Positions 8,220 to 15,225 of a stretch of DNA of 41,739 nt are shown piece after piece. The stretch covers positions 1 through 41,739 of the forward strand of contig JACPZK010000016.1 of NCBI GenBank assembly GCA_016195565.1. Direction: 5' to 3'. The position numbers and the translations under genes were made by a program. Below the pieces are notes generated by a model that did no database searches, was not told the origin of the DNA, and saw only the letters and a list, made by a program, of their open reading frames with translations. Position 1 is the first letter of the stretch. Each line of letters starts with the position of its first letter. Origin of the DNA: Nitrospirota bacterium. GTDB lineage: Bacteria; Nitrospirota; Thermodesulfovibrionia; Thermodesulfovibrionales; UBA1546.

Positions 8220-8396
8220 ATGAAATGTATAGCCTGCGGAAGAGAGATGTTAAACAAAGGGACCCATCTTGAGTGCCCTAACATCCTTTGTGATTACGAA
8301 GAAGAAATCGCAATTAAGGAAGTGGAGATATTGGCAAGGCCTCAAAAGCAGGCCTCGTATGACACAACTTTATATACATCTTCATCAGTAACCTGA
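8220..8396 (+). CDS. Small zinc-ribbon-like protein, 58 aa
   Basis: A short ORF starting MKCIACGREM, preceded by a purine-rich GGGGGGAATA ribosome site. Cys residues at 3, 6, 19 and 24 form a CxxC...C...C pattern like a small zinc ribbon. The C-terminal half has no recognisable feature. It lies between the glycosyltransferase terminator and the psiE promoter region. No convincing Pho box was found directly before it. The function is unknown; the Cys spacing, start site and open frame are the only evidence that it is real. Confidence 0.55.
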   Translation: MKCIACGREMLNKGTHLECPNILCDYEEEIAIKEVEILARPQKQASYDTTLYTSSSVT

Positions 8397-8407
8397 TCAC
8401 GACACTG

Positions 8408-8662
8408 ATGGAGCATTGTAAAATTGTGCATGACGGACCTTACAGAGGCGGGATATGGAGTCGCAAACTGAGGAATCTCTTCCAAAAATGGTTACGACGC
8501 CCGGCAATAAATCTTCTCAGCAGCGCCGCTTTACCCGAGTATCCCTCTTTTTATCTTGAATTCCTGCGTGGTTGTGATTCCGGAAATACACAATGCAGGG
8601 GATGGGATGAAATATACAGAAAATGCGGGAAAGAGAAACCTCAAACAGTAGTGCGAAAGTAA
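8408..8662 (+). CDS. Hypothetical 84-aa ORF, doubtful
   Basis: Open frame of 84 codons following the 58-aa zinc-ribbon ORF by 11 nt. No Shine-Dalgarno is visible before the ATG. The product is basic, with a C-terminal region containing two Cys in CDSGNTQC and a further RKC. No family is recognised. It is kept because it fills an otherwise empty 300-bp interval on the coding strand of its neighbours, but it may be chance. Confidence 0.3.
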   Translation: MEHCKIVHDGPYRGGIWSRKLRNLFQKWLRRPAINLLSSAALPEYPSFYLEFLRGCDSGNTQCRGWDEIYRKCGKEKPQTVVRK

Positions 8663-8691
8663 ACTGAAAATTTCATGCAATTGAAATAATG

Positions 8692-8734
8692 CTGTAACCT
8701 TCATTCATTATCATAATCATAACATCAGCATAAC
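8692..8734 (+). promoter_or_regulatory. Possible second Pho-box-like array upstream of psiE
   Basis: CTGTAAC at 8692 is followed, out of phase, by CATTATC (8706), TCATAAC (8717) and GCATAAC (8728) spaced 11 bp apart. No good -10 sits 10 nt downstream, unlike the other boxes. It may be an auxiliary PhoB site for psiE or chance. Confidence 0.35.
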
Positions 8735-8781
8735 GCCGGGGGAGTTGCTTATGAATAAGATTCAAAAAGAGAAACGAGTTA

Positions 8782-8826
8782 TTTTAACTTCTGTTTAATA
8801 AACCAATAACATCCGGAGCTTATAAT
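8782..8826 (+). promoter_or_regulatory. Pho box and consensus -10 of psiE
   Basis: TTTTAAC (8782), GTTTAAT (8793) and CAATAAC (8804) at 11-bp phasing, with a perfect TATAAT (8821-8826) starting 10 nt after the last repeat. The psiE ATG follows 5 nt later (8832), so the transcript should be leaderless. Confidence 0.75.
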
Positions 8827-8831
8827 CACAC

Positions 8832-9251
8832 ATGCGATTGTTCAAAAAGATTGTGGACATAATCATCAAGCTGATGATACCCCTTGTAATACTTGCCCTT
8901 ATGATTGGTATTGCAAGGATATTTCTCGATTTGAGAGTGGTTTTTAAAAGCCCGACAATAGCGGCAGGGTTCGACATCATGATAACGAATATACTGTCCA
9001 TGTTTATCGTTGTAGAGCTTCTAAGGAGCATCATCGAATATTTCGAGATACATAGACTGCGGATAACATTTATCACAGATGCCGCTTTGGTCTTCATTTT
9101 GAGGGAGGTCATGGTCGGTATTTATCAGCACAAAATGAATGCTGTTGAAATAGGTTCCCTTGCCATACTGCTTCTTGTAATCGGTGTCGTAAGAACACTG
9201 GCTATCGTGTATTCACCAAGTAAAACAAAGGAGGTAACAAACCATGAATAA
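8832..9251 (+). CDS. psiE: PsiE-like phosphate-starvation membrane protein
   Basis: A 139-aa integral membrane protein of the PsiE (phosphate-starvation-inducible E) family. Four hydrophobic segments are visible (about residues 9-30, 48-67, 78-97 and 103-125) with conserved ELLRSIIEYF and ILREVMVGIY motifs between them. In Escherichia coli psiE is a Pho regulon member of unclear biochemical role, and here a Pho box with consensus TATAAT lies immediately upstream. The ATG is only 5 nt after the -10, with no Shine-Dalgarno, so initiation on a leaderless message is inferred. Its last codons overlap the next small ORF by 8 nt; a GGAGG for that ORF lies within its 3' end. Confidence 0.8.
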   Translation: MRLFKKIVDIIIKLMIPLVILALMIGIARIFLDLRVVFKSPTIAAGFDIMITNILSMFIVVELLRSIIEYFEIHRLRITFITDAALVFILREVMVGIYQHKMNAVEIGSLAILLLVIGVVRTLAIVYSPSKTKEVTNHE

Positions 9252-9336
9252 AGAAGTTTCAGAAAAGATTGAGGACATTATGCTTACCATTGCCCTGCTA
9301 ATCGGGATTTTGGTAATCGGTATGTACTGGAAATGA
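9244..9336 (+). CDS. Single-span membrane miniprotein, 30 aa
   Basis: A 30-codon ORF beginning MNKEVSEKIEDIML and ending in one hydrophobic helix (about residues 13-28) plus WK. It has a strong Shine-Dalgarno (AAAGGAGGTAAC) inside the end of psiE and overlaps psiE by 8 nt, indicating coupled translation. Size and topology resemble membrane miniproteins that bind a larger membrane partner; PsiE is the obvious candidate. Function unknown. Confidence 0.6.
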   Translation: MNKEVSEKIEDIMLTIALLIGILVIGMYWK

Positions 9337-9339
9337 CAT

Positions 9340-9395
9340 TTTTCACTTAGATTTAACAATTCGGTCATACTGCTGTAACATCTCTGCGGTACGCT
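9340..9395 (+). promoter_or_regulatory. Pho box and -10 of the CBS-kinase gene
   Basis: Four 7-mers at 11-bp phasing: TTTTCAC (9340), ATTTAAC (9351), CGGTCAT (9362) and CTGTAAC (9373). The -10-like TACGCT (9390-9395) begins 10 nt after the last repeat. Confidence 0.75.
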
Positions 9396-9458
9396 ATAAC
9401 AAACAACAGAATTGAAGAAGATAAACGAAGAACTTTAACCTGAAAGGAGGGGATAAGC

Positions 9459-10643
9459 ATGGAGACTTCCGAAGTAGAATACAGAACTGTGGGAGCCCTG
9501 ATCGCATCAAATGAATCTATTCAGCCGCAAATCCCTGTAAGCCGCGTTGCAGAAAAATTCTTCAGCATAACTTCTCTCGATGCGATAGCTATAGTTGATG
9601 GCAGGGAGACTATCGGGCTTGTTACGAGGCCGAAACTCCTTTTTACTCTCTTCAAGAGATTCGGTTTCGAACTTTATGGAAGAAAACCAATCATAACGAT
9701 AGCCGATACAAGACCGCTCATAATGCATAAAGATGAGAGACTTGATGTTGCATTAGATAAAGCTCTGGACAGGCCTGTTGAGGATATATACGATGAGATC
9801 ATTGTGATAGACGACACAGATTGTTATAAAGGGCTTTTATCCGTTAAACAGATGGTAATACAGCAAAGTAATGCACTTGCGAACAGTATTGTACAGAGAG
9901 AGATTGCGGGTGCCAAGGTGAAAGAGATTGAGAAGATCGAACGTATAAAATCACAGTTCATCGCAAATGTAACGCATGAGCTTCGCTCTCCGGTAAACGC
10001 CATAATAGGGCTTGCAGAACTCATGAAGATATCCTCAGAAAAGGGCTATGTTGACCAGCTTAAGGACAGGCTTTCCCTGCTTATGTCAAGTGCGACAAAC
10101 CTCAGAGCAATTATCACAAACATCCTCGATCTTTCGAAAATCAAGGCCGGAAAGATGGAGGTCATCAAGGAGCGCTGTGACATACCGGCTATCCTGAGGG
10201 AATCCGCGGAAACAACCCGCATCTTGCTCGCCAACAAACCTGTTGATGTGGATGTGATCACTCACGTGGACCCTTTGTATATCGTATCCGATCCGCTCAA
10301 GATCAGACAGATATTGACCAACCTTCTGAGCAATGCATCGAAATTTACGGAGAAAGGGAGGATAGCTCTCACACTGCAGATGGAGGCTGACGGAATAAAG
10401 ATAACTGTGAGTGATACAGGAATCGGTATAAAGGAAGAGGATATGGACAAGCTCTTTTCGGCATTCAGTCAATTGGAGGATGCGAAGACCAAGAGGCATG
10501 AGGGGACAGGACTTGGATTGACCATAACTAAGAACCTATTGAATATGTTAGGGGGCGGTATCTCGGTTGCAAGCGTATATGGAAAGGGGACTACATTTGA
10601 GGTTTATTTACCTTTAAACAATCTTGAGAAGGAGGAATCATAA
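9459..10643 (+). CDS. Soluble CBS-type hybrid-input histidine kinase
   Basis: A 394-aa cytoplasmic histidine kinase without membrane segments. An N-terminal CBS-like sensor (about residues 1-135) leads through a short helix to HisKA, with phospho-acceptor H173 in VTHELRSPV. HATPase follows with N box (LLSNASKFT), G1 (VSDTGIGI) and G2 (GTGLGLTITKNLL). The sensor resembles the segment between EAL and GGDEF in the protein at 2916-4772, including the linker leading into the output domain. A good Shine-Dalgarno (GAAAGGAGGGG) and a four-repeat Pho box precede it. The stop abuts the start of the receiver protein directly. Ligand unknown; CBS modules often bind adenine nucleotides, so an energy or nucleotide signal is inferred. 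Confidence 0.85.
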   Translation: METSEVEYRTVGALIASNESIQPQIPVSRVAEKFFSITSLDAIAIVDGRETIGLVTRPKLLFTLFKRFGFELYGRKPIITIADTRPLIMHKDERLDVALDKALDRPVEDIYDEIIVIDDTDCYKGLLSVKQMVIQQSNALANSIVQREIAGAKVKEIEKIERIKSQFIANVTHELRSPVNAIIGLAELMKISSEKGYVDQLKDRLSLLMSSATNLRAIITNILDLSKIKAGKMEVIKERCDIPAILRESAETTRILLANKPVDVDVITHVDPLYIVSDPLKIRQILTNLLSNASKFTEKGRIALTLQMEADGIKITVSDTGIGIKEEDMDKLFSAFSQLEDAKTKRHEGTGLGLTITKNLLNMLGGGISVASVYGKGTTFEVYLPLNNLEKEES

Positions 10644-11039
10644 ATGAAAAAGAAGATATTGATTATCGATGATGACGTAAAACATCTCATTACAACAAGG
10701 GAAATTCTTGAGGAAGAAGGATACGAGGTGATAACCCACCAAAATGCCTTTGGAGCTACTAATCTCATTGGATCTATCCAGCCAGACATGGTCTTACTTG
10801 ATATCAATATGCCTGCCCTCTCTGGCGACAGGCTTTCTGGATTGCTCCTTTCGAAGCACAAGACCAAGGATGTGCCCATTGTTTTTTATTCATCCAATGA
10901 TGAGGACAGCATTAGGAAGGCTGTATCAGAGCATGGAGTTAAAGGTTATATCTGTAAGGGTGATATCTTTGAGCTGAAGAAAAAGGTTGCGTATTACCTG
11001 AGCCAAAACGGACAAAAAGAAAAATTAACGGCGGTTTAA
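10644..11039 (+). CDS. Receiver-only response regulator
   Basis: A 131-aa stand-alone receiver domain with acidic residues D9-D11, phospho-acceptor D53 in VLLDINMP, the S/T position in FYSS and the conserved K in YICKGD. There is no output domain, as in CheY- or Spo0F-like proteins, so it probably acts by protein contact or as a phosphorelay intermediate. It starts one base after the kinase stop codon, with AAGGAGG inside the kinase 3' end, so the two are translated together. The next Pho box overlaps the end of this gene (11023-11040). The target is not evident; the PhoR/PhoB pair or the c-di-GMP enzyme are conceivable. Confidence 0.85.
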   Translation: MKKKILIIDDDVKHLITTREILEEEGYEVITHQNAFGATNLIGSIQPDMVLLDINMPALSGDRLSGLLLSKHKTKDVPIVFYSSNDEDSIRKAVSEHGVKGYICKGDIFELKKKVAYYLSQNGQKEKLTAV

Positions 11040-11067
11040 TAACCCTGTAACATTTTTCTACTATGCT
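11023..11067 (+). promoter_or_regulatory. Pho box and -10 of the small Cys protein cluster
   Basis: AATTAAC (11023), GTTTAAT (11034) and CTGTAAC (11045) at 11-bp phasing, with TATGCT (11062-11067) 10 nt after the last repeat. Two of the three repeats lie inside the end of the receiver gene. Confidence 0.75.
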
Positions 11068-11113
11068 ATAAATATAAATTTGATAAACCTTAAAAGAAAG
11101 AGAGGTGAGAATC

Positions 11114-11290
11114 ATGTGTCCTAAATTTAAAAACGGCGAGTGCGAGGTAGTAAATCTCGAGCCCGACCATGTTATTAAATGTGGTGCAGACAGAAACTCC
11201 TGCTATAAGAGCGATGAGTATGAGATATGCAAGCTCTACATGGTTGAACGAATACTGGACTTAGAGAATTCATTGAAGGCCGCAGCATGA
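11114..11290 (+). CDS. Small Cys-rich protein (family A, copy 1)
   Basis: A 58-aa protein starting MCPKFKNGECEVV. The ATG at 11114 is chosen because AGAGGTGAG just upstream is a good ribosome site; an upstream GTG at 11105 lies within that site. It is a clear paralogue of the protein at 11531-11713. Both share MCPK(F/I)(K/R)N, CE(V/I)V, L-x-P(D/E)H, two internal Cys and YE-x-CKLY followed by an E. Five Cys in 58 residues suggest binding of a metal ion or a cluster. No named family is recognised. First gene after a Pho box and thus probably induced by phosphate limitation. Confidence 0.7.
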   Translation: MCPKFKNGECEVVNLEPDHVIKCGADRNSCYKSDEYEICKLYMVERILDLENSLKAAA

Positions 11291-11329
11291 AAGAAGATAA
11301 AAGAAGAACTTAACTTGAAAGGAGGCTTT

Positions 11330-11527
11330 ATGAATGCATTTGCCGACATATCCGGAATCCACGAGGAAAAAGAGATGACCTGCCCGCATTGCAACAGCGA
11401 AAGGGCTGTATGCATGGCATCCATCTCATCAATGAGATTAGGGATTGTGGAGAGGCTCGTTTACTGCAACAATGAGAATCATGATAACTGTCCAATCTTT
11501 CTGGCGAAGGTTTTAAGGGGGAGGTAA
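11330..11527 (+). CDS. Small CxxC protein, 65 aa
   Basis: A 65-aa protein starting MNAFADISGI, with a strong ribosome site (TTGAAAGGAGGC) ending just before the ATG at 11330. A CPHC motif near residue 18 and later Cys residues in VYC and NCPIF make a CxxC...C...C arrangement like a treble-clef or zinc-ribbon fold. The C-terminal C-P-I-F resembles the CP ending of the family B proteins here. It lies between two family A paralogues, with 39 nt upstream and 3 nt downstream, so it is in the same transcript. No function is recognised. Confidence 0.65.
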   Translation: MNAFADISGIHEEKEMTCPHCNSERAVCMASISSMRLGIVERLVYCNNENHDNCPIFLAKVLRGR

Positions 11528-11530
11528 TAC

Positions 11531-11713
11531 ATGTGCCCCAAGATAAGAAACTGTATATGTGAGATTGTTGGGTTAAACCCCGAGCATATCGAGTGTGCGG
11601 AGAAAGGTAAGTGTTTTGGGAGAACTTACGAATACTGCAAGCTTTATATTGCAGAGTACTTCGCAAACTATCAGGGTCCGACAATAGAGTATAGAAAAAT
11701 TGCATGGACATAA
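11531..11713 (+). CDS. Small Cys-rich protein (family A, copy 2)
   Basis: A 60-aa paralogue of the protein at 11114-11290: MCPKIRNCICEIV, L-x-PEH, C-x5-C and YEYCKLYIAEYF. Six Cys are present. The ribosome site GGGGGAGG lies in the end of the previous gene, 3 nt away, so translation is coupled. A repeat of the same family within 0.4 kb indicates local duplication followed by strong divergence. That argues for selection on the Cys framework rather than a chance ORF. Function unknown. Confidence 0.7.
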   Translation: MCPKIRNCICEIVGLNPEHIECAEKGKCFGRTYEYCKLYIAEYFANYQGPTIEYRKIAWT

Positions 11714-11724
11714 TGGAAGGCTAA

Positions 11725-11931
11725 ATGATGCAACCCAAAAGCAAACTAATTTGTCCACATTTACAGAAATGGGTTATCCCGACATGCAGGGCATTAGATA
11801 AACCATATGTCCCGAGTCTGTTTGAGCTTGAAGAATACTGCAATACCAAAGGCCATAGGAAGTGCCCATTCTGTTTACCGGGGGATAATCAAAATAAAGA
11901 GTACAACAGCCTGTTTCAGCTTAGGCAATAA
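11725..11931 (+). CDS. Small Cys-rich protein (family B, copy 2)
   Basis: A 68-aa protein matching the one at 2685-2897: LICPHLQKW, then C, DKPYVPSLFELEEYC and KCPFC. GGAAGG precedes the ATG (a second ATG follows at 11728). Conserved between copies are the C-x-HL pair, the (D/K)xPYxP tract, EL and the CP motif. This suggests a defined small fold with Cys/His metal ligands. It is the last gene of the Pho-controlled small-protein cluster. The next Pho box begins 12 bases after its stop codon. Confidence 0.7.
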   Translation: MMQPKSKLICPHLQKWVIPTCRALDKPYVPSLFELEEYCNTKGHRKCPFCLPGDNQNKEYNSLFQLRQ

Positions 11932-11942
11932 CCTTCTTGAAA

Positions 11943-11987
11943 AAGTAACATCCCCGTAATATTGCTGTAACATTGAATTGTTAGACT
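11943..11987 (+). promoter_or_regulatory. Pho box and -10 upstream of pstS
   Basis: AAGTAAC (11943), CCGTAAT (11954) and CTGTAAC (11965) at 11-bp phasing, with TAGACT (11982-11987) 10 nt after the last repeat. The predicted transcription start coincides with an ATG at 11994. Confidence 0.75.
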
Positions 11988-11993
11988 TTATTA

Positions 11994-12143
11994 ATGTTGA
12001 TTGTTTTATTAAGTCTAATACTTGCTGTAGGAGTTGTAATTTTGCTTATGGAGAGTAGACCTAACCTTTTTGTATTTCAACTTATAGAGAAGATCTTTGG
12101 CAGCAAAGGGAAGGCAGGTGATAAACCGGATAATAAGAGGTAA
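11994..12143 (+). CDS. 49-aa membrane peptide or leader ahead of pstS
   Basis: An open frame of 49 codons between the Pho promoter and pstS. The first 19 residues (MLIVLLSLILAVGVVILLM) form a single hydrophobic segment, followed by a basic tail. The ATG lies 6 nt after the -10 hexamer, at the predicted transcription start, so it would be translated as a leaderless message. It could be a genuine membrane miniprotein or a leader ORF affecting pstS expression. The pstS start is 68 nt beyond its stop codon. No homologue is known to me. Confidence 0.45.
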   Translation: MLIVLLSLILAVGVVILLMESRPNLFVFQLIEKIFGSKGKAGDKPDNKR

Positions 12144-12211
12144 AATCAGTGAAAGAGTGAGCTAAGGATTTGCAAGAAGAAAGTATTCTGAAAATAAAAG
12201 GAGGATGAAAG

Positions 12212-13219
12212 ATGTTTAAAAAGTTTGTTCTGAGTATGATTGCCATAATAATTATGGCAACGGTTAATGTAGTTGTCGCAGGCGCAGATGACAAAATTAT
12301 CAAGATCGACGGTTCAAGCACGGTCTATCCGATAACAGAGGCGGTTGCAGAAGAGTTCCAGAAAGCAAAGAAAGGCGCTGTTAAGGTTACAGTCGGCATT
12401 TCAGGAACAGGAGGCGGTTTTAAGAAGTTCTGCAGGGGAGAAACAGATATATCAGACGCATCAAGGCCGATACTCAAGAAGGAAATAGATGTATGCAAGC
12501 AGCAGGGAATCGAATATGTTGAGCTTCCTGTTGCCTATGATGGGCTTGCAGTGATAGTTAATCCTAAAAACACATGGGTAAAATCTTTCACAGTTGCGGA
12601 CCTCAAGAAGATGTGGGAACCTGCTGCACAGAGTAAAATCAAAAAATGGAATCAGGTAAGCGCTGAATGGCCTGATGCACAGTTAAATTTATTTGGCCCA
12701 GGCGCTGACTCAGGCACATTCGATTATTTCACAGAGGCGATTGTCGGGAAATCCAAGTCATCCCGCGGGGACTTCACGGCGAGCGAAGACGATAACGTGC
12801 TCGTGCAGGGAATAGCTGGCGACAAGAATGCCCTCGGATATTTTGGTCTTGCCTACTACGAGGAAAACAAGAACAAGCTTAAGGTCGTGCCGATTATCAA
12901 CCCCGCGACCAGCAAGGCAGTCCTTCCATCGCTTCAGACCGTCATGGACGGCACCTACGCGCCCCTCTCGAGGCCTCTCTTCATCTATGTAAACAAAAAA
13001 TCGGTCGATAAACCGGAGGTGAAGGAGTTCGTCGATTACTACATCAAGAACGCACCGAAGCTCACGAAGCAGGTAGGGTACGTGCCTCTTCCGGCCAATG
13101 CCTACAAGCTTGCCACAGAGCGCTTTACCAAACTGAAGACAGGGAGCATGTTCGGCGGCGAGGAGAAGGTAGGGATGAAGATCGAGGAATTACTTAAGCT
13201 GGAAGAGACAAAGAAATAG
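12212..13219 (+). CDS. pstS: Phosphate ABC transporter substrate-binding protein
   Basis: Periplasmic phosphate-binding protein of 335 aa. A signal peptide (about residues 1-23, ending VVVAGA) precedes the mature domain. The phosphate-binding loops are typical of Pst[29 protein letters not shown] and [10 protein letters not shown]. It feeds the PstC-PstA-PstB importer encoded downstream. A strong Shine-Dalgarno (AAAAGGAGG) precedes the ATG. The gene has its own Pho promoter and a terminator after it, so it can be expressed separately and more highly than the permease genes. From roughly position 12750 onward it uses more GC-rich synonymous codons (ATC, CTC, GTC, CCG) than its first half or its neighbours, possibly a mosaic origin. 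Confidence 0.95.
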   Translation: MFKKFVLSMIAIIIMATVNVVVAGADDKIIKIDGSSTVYPITEAVAEEFQKAKKGAVKVTVGISGTGGGFKKFCRGETDISDASRPILKKEIDVCKQQGIEYVELPVAYDGLAVIVNPKNTWVKSFTVADLKKMWEPAAQSKIKKWNQVSAEWPDAQLNLFGPGADSGTFDYFTEAIVGKSKSSRGDFTASEDDNVLVQGIAGDKNALGYFGLAYYEENKNKLKVVPIINPATSKAVLPSLQTVMDGTYAPLSRPLFIYVNKKSVDKPEVKEFVDYYIKNAPKLTKQVGYVPLPANAYKLATERFTKLKTGSMFGGEEKVGMKIEELLKLEETKK

Positions 13220-13234
13220 AATACTTTAAGAGGA

Positions 13235-13265
13235 AAAGGCGTGGCAAACAAACCACGCCTTTTTT
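13235..13265 (+). terminator. Rho-independent terminator after pstS
   Basis: Stem AGGCGTGG (13238-13245 region) pairs with CCACGCCT (ending 13260), followed by a run of T. It separates pstS from the promoter of pstC. Confidence 0.85.
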
Positions 13266-13282
13266 ATGCCATAAATTAGGCT

Positions 13283-13338
13283 TTTTAACATTTCTGTAAC
13301 ATTTCTGTAACACAGTTGTAACATTAAATATGGAAAAT
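13283..13338 (+). promoter_or_regulatory. Four-repeat Pho box and -10 of pstC
   Basis: The clearest array in the window: TTTTAAC (13283), CTGTAAC (13294), CTGTAAC (13305) and TTGTAAC (13316), all 11 bp apart. The -10-like GAAAAT (13333-13338) begins 10 nt after the last repeat. Confidence 0.85.
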
Positions 13339-13389
13339 ATCTATGTATTGCTTTTAACTGCTCGAATTGATATATAGGTAATAGGGACT

Positions 13390-14280
13390 ATGAAGAAAGC
13401 TTTAGGGAAAAGAATAAAAGAAGGAATAATAGAAACAACTCTGTTTCTAAGCGCCCTCTCGTCTGTATTCATCACTATCAGCATTGTAGCTGTTCTGTCT
13501 TACGAGTCATTCGGATTTTTTAAAGAAGTTCCATTGATAGAATTTCTTACCGGAAAAGAGTGGACTCCATTGTTTGCAGAGCCGAAGTTCGGCATCCTTC
13601 CGTTGATTTCAGGAACGCTTTTAACTACATCCATAGCGCTCATAGTTGCGCTGCCATTAGGATTGACTGTTGCTGTCTATTTGAGCGAATATGCGCCGCA
13701 CAGGTTAAAAGAGGTCATAAAACCGATTCTTGAGCTTCTGGCCGCAGTGCCTACAGTAGTGTACGGCTATTTTGCCTTGCTGTTTTTAACCCCGATACTT
13801 CAGAAATTTATCCCTGACCTTTCAGGATTCAATGCGTTGAGTCCAGGAATAATCATGGGGATAATGATAATCCCGTACGTAAGTTCTGTCAGCGAAGACG
13901 CAATGAGGGCAGTCCCGATGCACATCAGAGAAGGTTCTTATGCGATGGGCGCAACGAAACTTCAGACCGCATTTAAGGTTGTAATACCGTCAGCATTCTC
14001 AGGTATAGCTGCTGCATTTATCATCGGAATCTCAAGGGCTATCGGTGAAACAATGGTTGTTGCAATAGCAGCCGGAGGTATGCCTAACCTCACAGCAAAC
14101 CCTCTGGAGCCTGTCCAGACCCTGACTGCTTACATTGTTGCGGTAAGCCTTGGGGATGTTCCGCATGGCACTATCGAATATAAAACCATATTCGCTGTCG
14201 GCATAACGCTTTTTTTGATAACACTTGTCTTTAACATAATAGGCTTCTGGTTCAGGAAAAGGATACGGGAAGTTTACTAA
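13390..14280 (+). CDS. pstC: Phosphate ABC transporter permease PstC
   Basis: A 296-aa inner-membrane permease of the PstC family with about six membrane segments. It carries the coupling-loop region EDAMRAVPMHIREGSYAMG, and ISRAIGETMVVAIAAGG, both typical of PstC/PstA. It forms the translocation channel with PstA, energised by PstB. The ribosome site is modest (AGGTAATAGGG). The upstream promoter is a four-repeat Pho box. PstA follows after 36 nt. Confidence 0.92.
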   Translation: MKKALGKRIKEGIIETTLFLSALSSVFITISIVAVLSYESFGFFKEVPLIEFLTGKEWTPLFAEPKFGILPLISGTLLTTSIALIVALPLGLTVAVYLSEYAPHRLKEVIKPILELLAAVPTVVYGYFALLFLTPILQKFIPDLSGFNALSPGIIMGIMIIPYVSSVSEDAMRAVPMHIREGSYAMGATKLQTAFKVVIPSAFSGIAAAFIIGISRAIGETMVVAIAAGGMPNLTANPLEPVQTLTAYIVAVSLGDVPHGTIEYKTIFAVGITLFLITLVFNIIGFWFRKRIREVY

Positions 14281-14316
14281 AAATGAAAAATTCAAATTTT
14301 ATTTATAAATTTACTT

Positions 14317-15225
14317 ATGGAAGATATTAAAAAACGGATAGCATTTATAAAATTCTGGAATGGGATGTTTATGATAGTGGGGCTTCTGTCCACCTTTGTA
14401 GGACTCGTCCTTCTTTTTACGCTCATGGCAGACTTGATGATAGACGGATTCCCCCGTCTGAGCTATAGATTTTTCACCTCATTTCCTTCAAGGTTCCCAG
14501 CTGAGGCAGGGATACTCTCTGCATGGGTGGGAAGCTTTCTGCTGCTGCTTGTTACAGCATCCGCTGCAATCCCCCTTGGGGTAGCTGCAGGAATTTATCT
14601 CGAGGAGTATGCAGGGAAAAACTGGCTTACGGATATTATCGAAATCAATATCGCAAATCTCGCAGGGGTGCCTTCAATAGTTTATGGACTTCTCGCGCTG
14701 GGGTTGTTTGTTTATTTCTTTAAATTCGGCGAAAGCACTCTTACAGGAGGGCTTGCGCTTGCTCTTTTGATTCTTCCAATGGTAATAATGGCGACAAGGG
14801 AAGCCATAAGGGCAATCCCTAACTCAATAAGAGAGGCATCTTACGCACTCGGCGCCACTAAATGGCAGACCGTTCAGTCCCATATAATTCCATATTCAAC
14901 AGGCGGAATCCTGACCGGTATTATAATTGGGCTTTCCAGGGCGATAGGCGAAACTGCTCCGATAATAACAGTAGGCGCTCTCACATTCATTGCCTTTCTT
15001 CCTACGTCGCCGTTTTCTTCGGAATTTCCTTTCATATCATTCAAATGGCTGTTGGACCCCTTCACCGTCATGCCGATACAGATGTTTAACTGGGTATCAA
15101 GGCCGCAGCATGATTTCCAGTTAAATGCAGCGGCTGCAGGAATAGTATTGATGATAATGACATTGCTCATGAACGGGCTTGCAATTTATATAAGATACAG
15201 GTTCAGAAGGAAGATAAAATGGTAA
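14317..15225 (+). CDS. pstA: Phosphate ABC transporter permease PstA
   Basis: A 302-aa inner-membrane permease, the partner of PstC. It has an N-terminal membrane segment, the [14 protein letters not shown] segment, the coupling loop [20 protein letters not shown] and the family [17 protein letters not shown] motif. No Shine-Dalgarno is obvious before the ATG, so the 36-nt spacing from pstC may need re-initiation or a structured leader. Its last seven bases overlap pstB. Confidence 0.92.
   Translation: MEDIKKRIAFIKFWNGMFMIVGLLSTFVGLVLLFTLMADLMIDGFPRLSYRFFTSFPSRFPAEAGILSAWVGSFLLLLVTASAAIPLGVAAGIYLEEYAGKNWLTDIIEINIANLAGVPSIVYGLLALGLFVYFFKFGESTLTGGLALALLILPMVIMATREAIRAIPNSIREASYALGATKWQTVQSHIIPYSTGGILTGIIIGLSRAIGETAPIITVGALTFIAFLPTSPFSSEFPFISFKWLLDPFTVMPIQMFNWVSRPQHDFQLNAAAAGIVLMIMTLLMNGLAIYIRYRFRRKIKW

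Noticed and set aside
8751-8798. 15-codon ORF with good ribosome site (GGGGGAG) before psiE
   Set aside because: Very short, and its 3' half is the psiE Pho box; no membrane or Cys feature. Could be a leader but unsupported.
10086-10499. 137-codon antisense ORF within the CBS kinase gene
   Set aside because: Lies wholly opposite conserved HisKA/HATPase coding sequence and its product has no family features; a shadow ORF.
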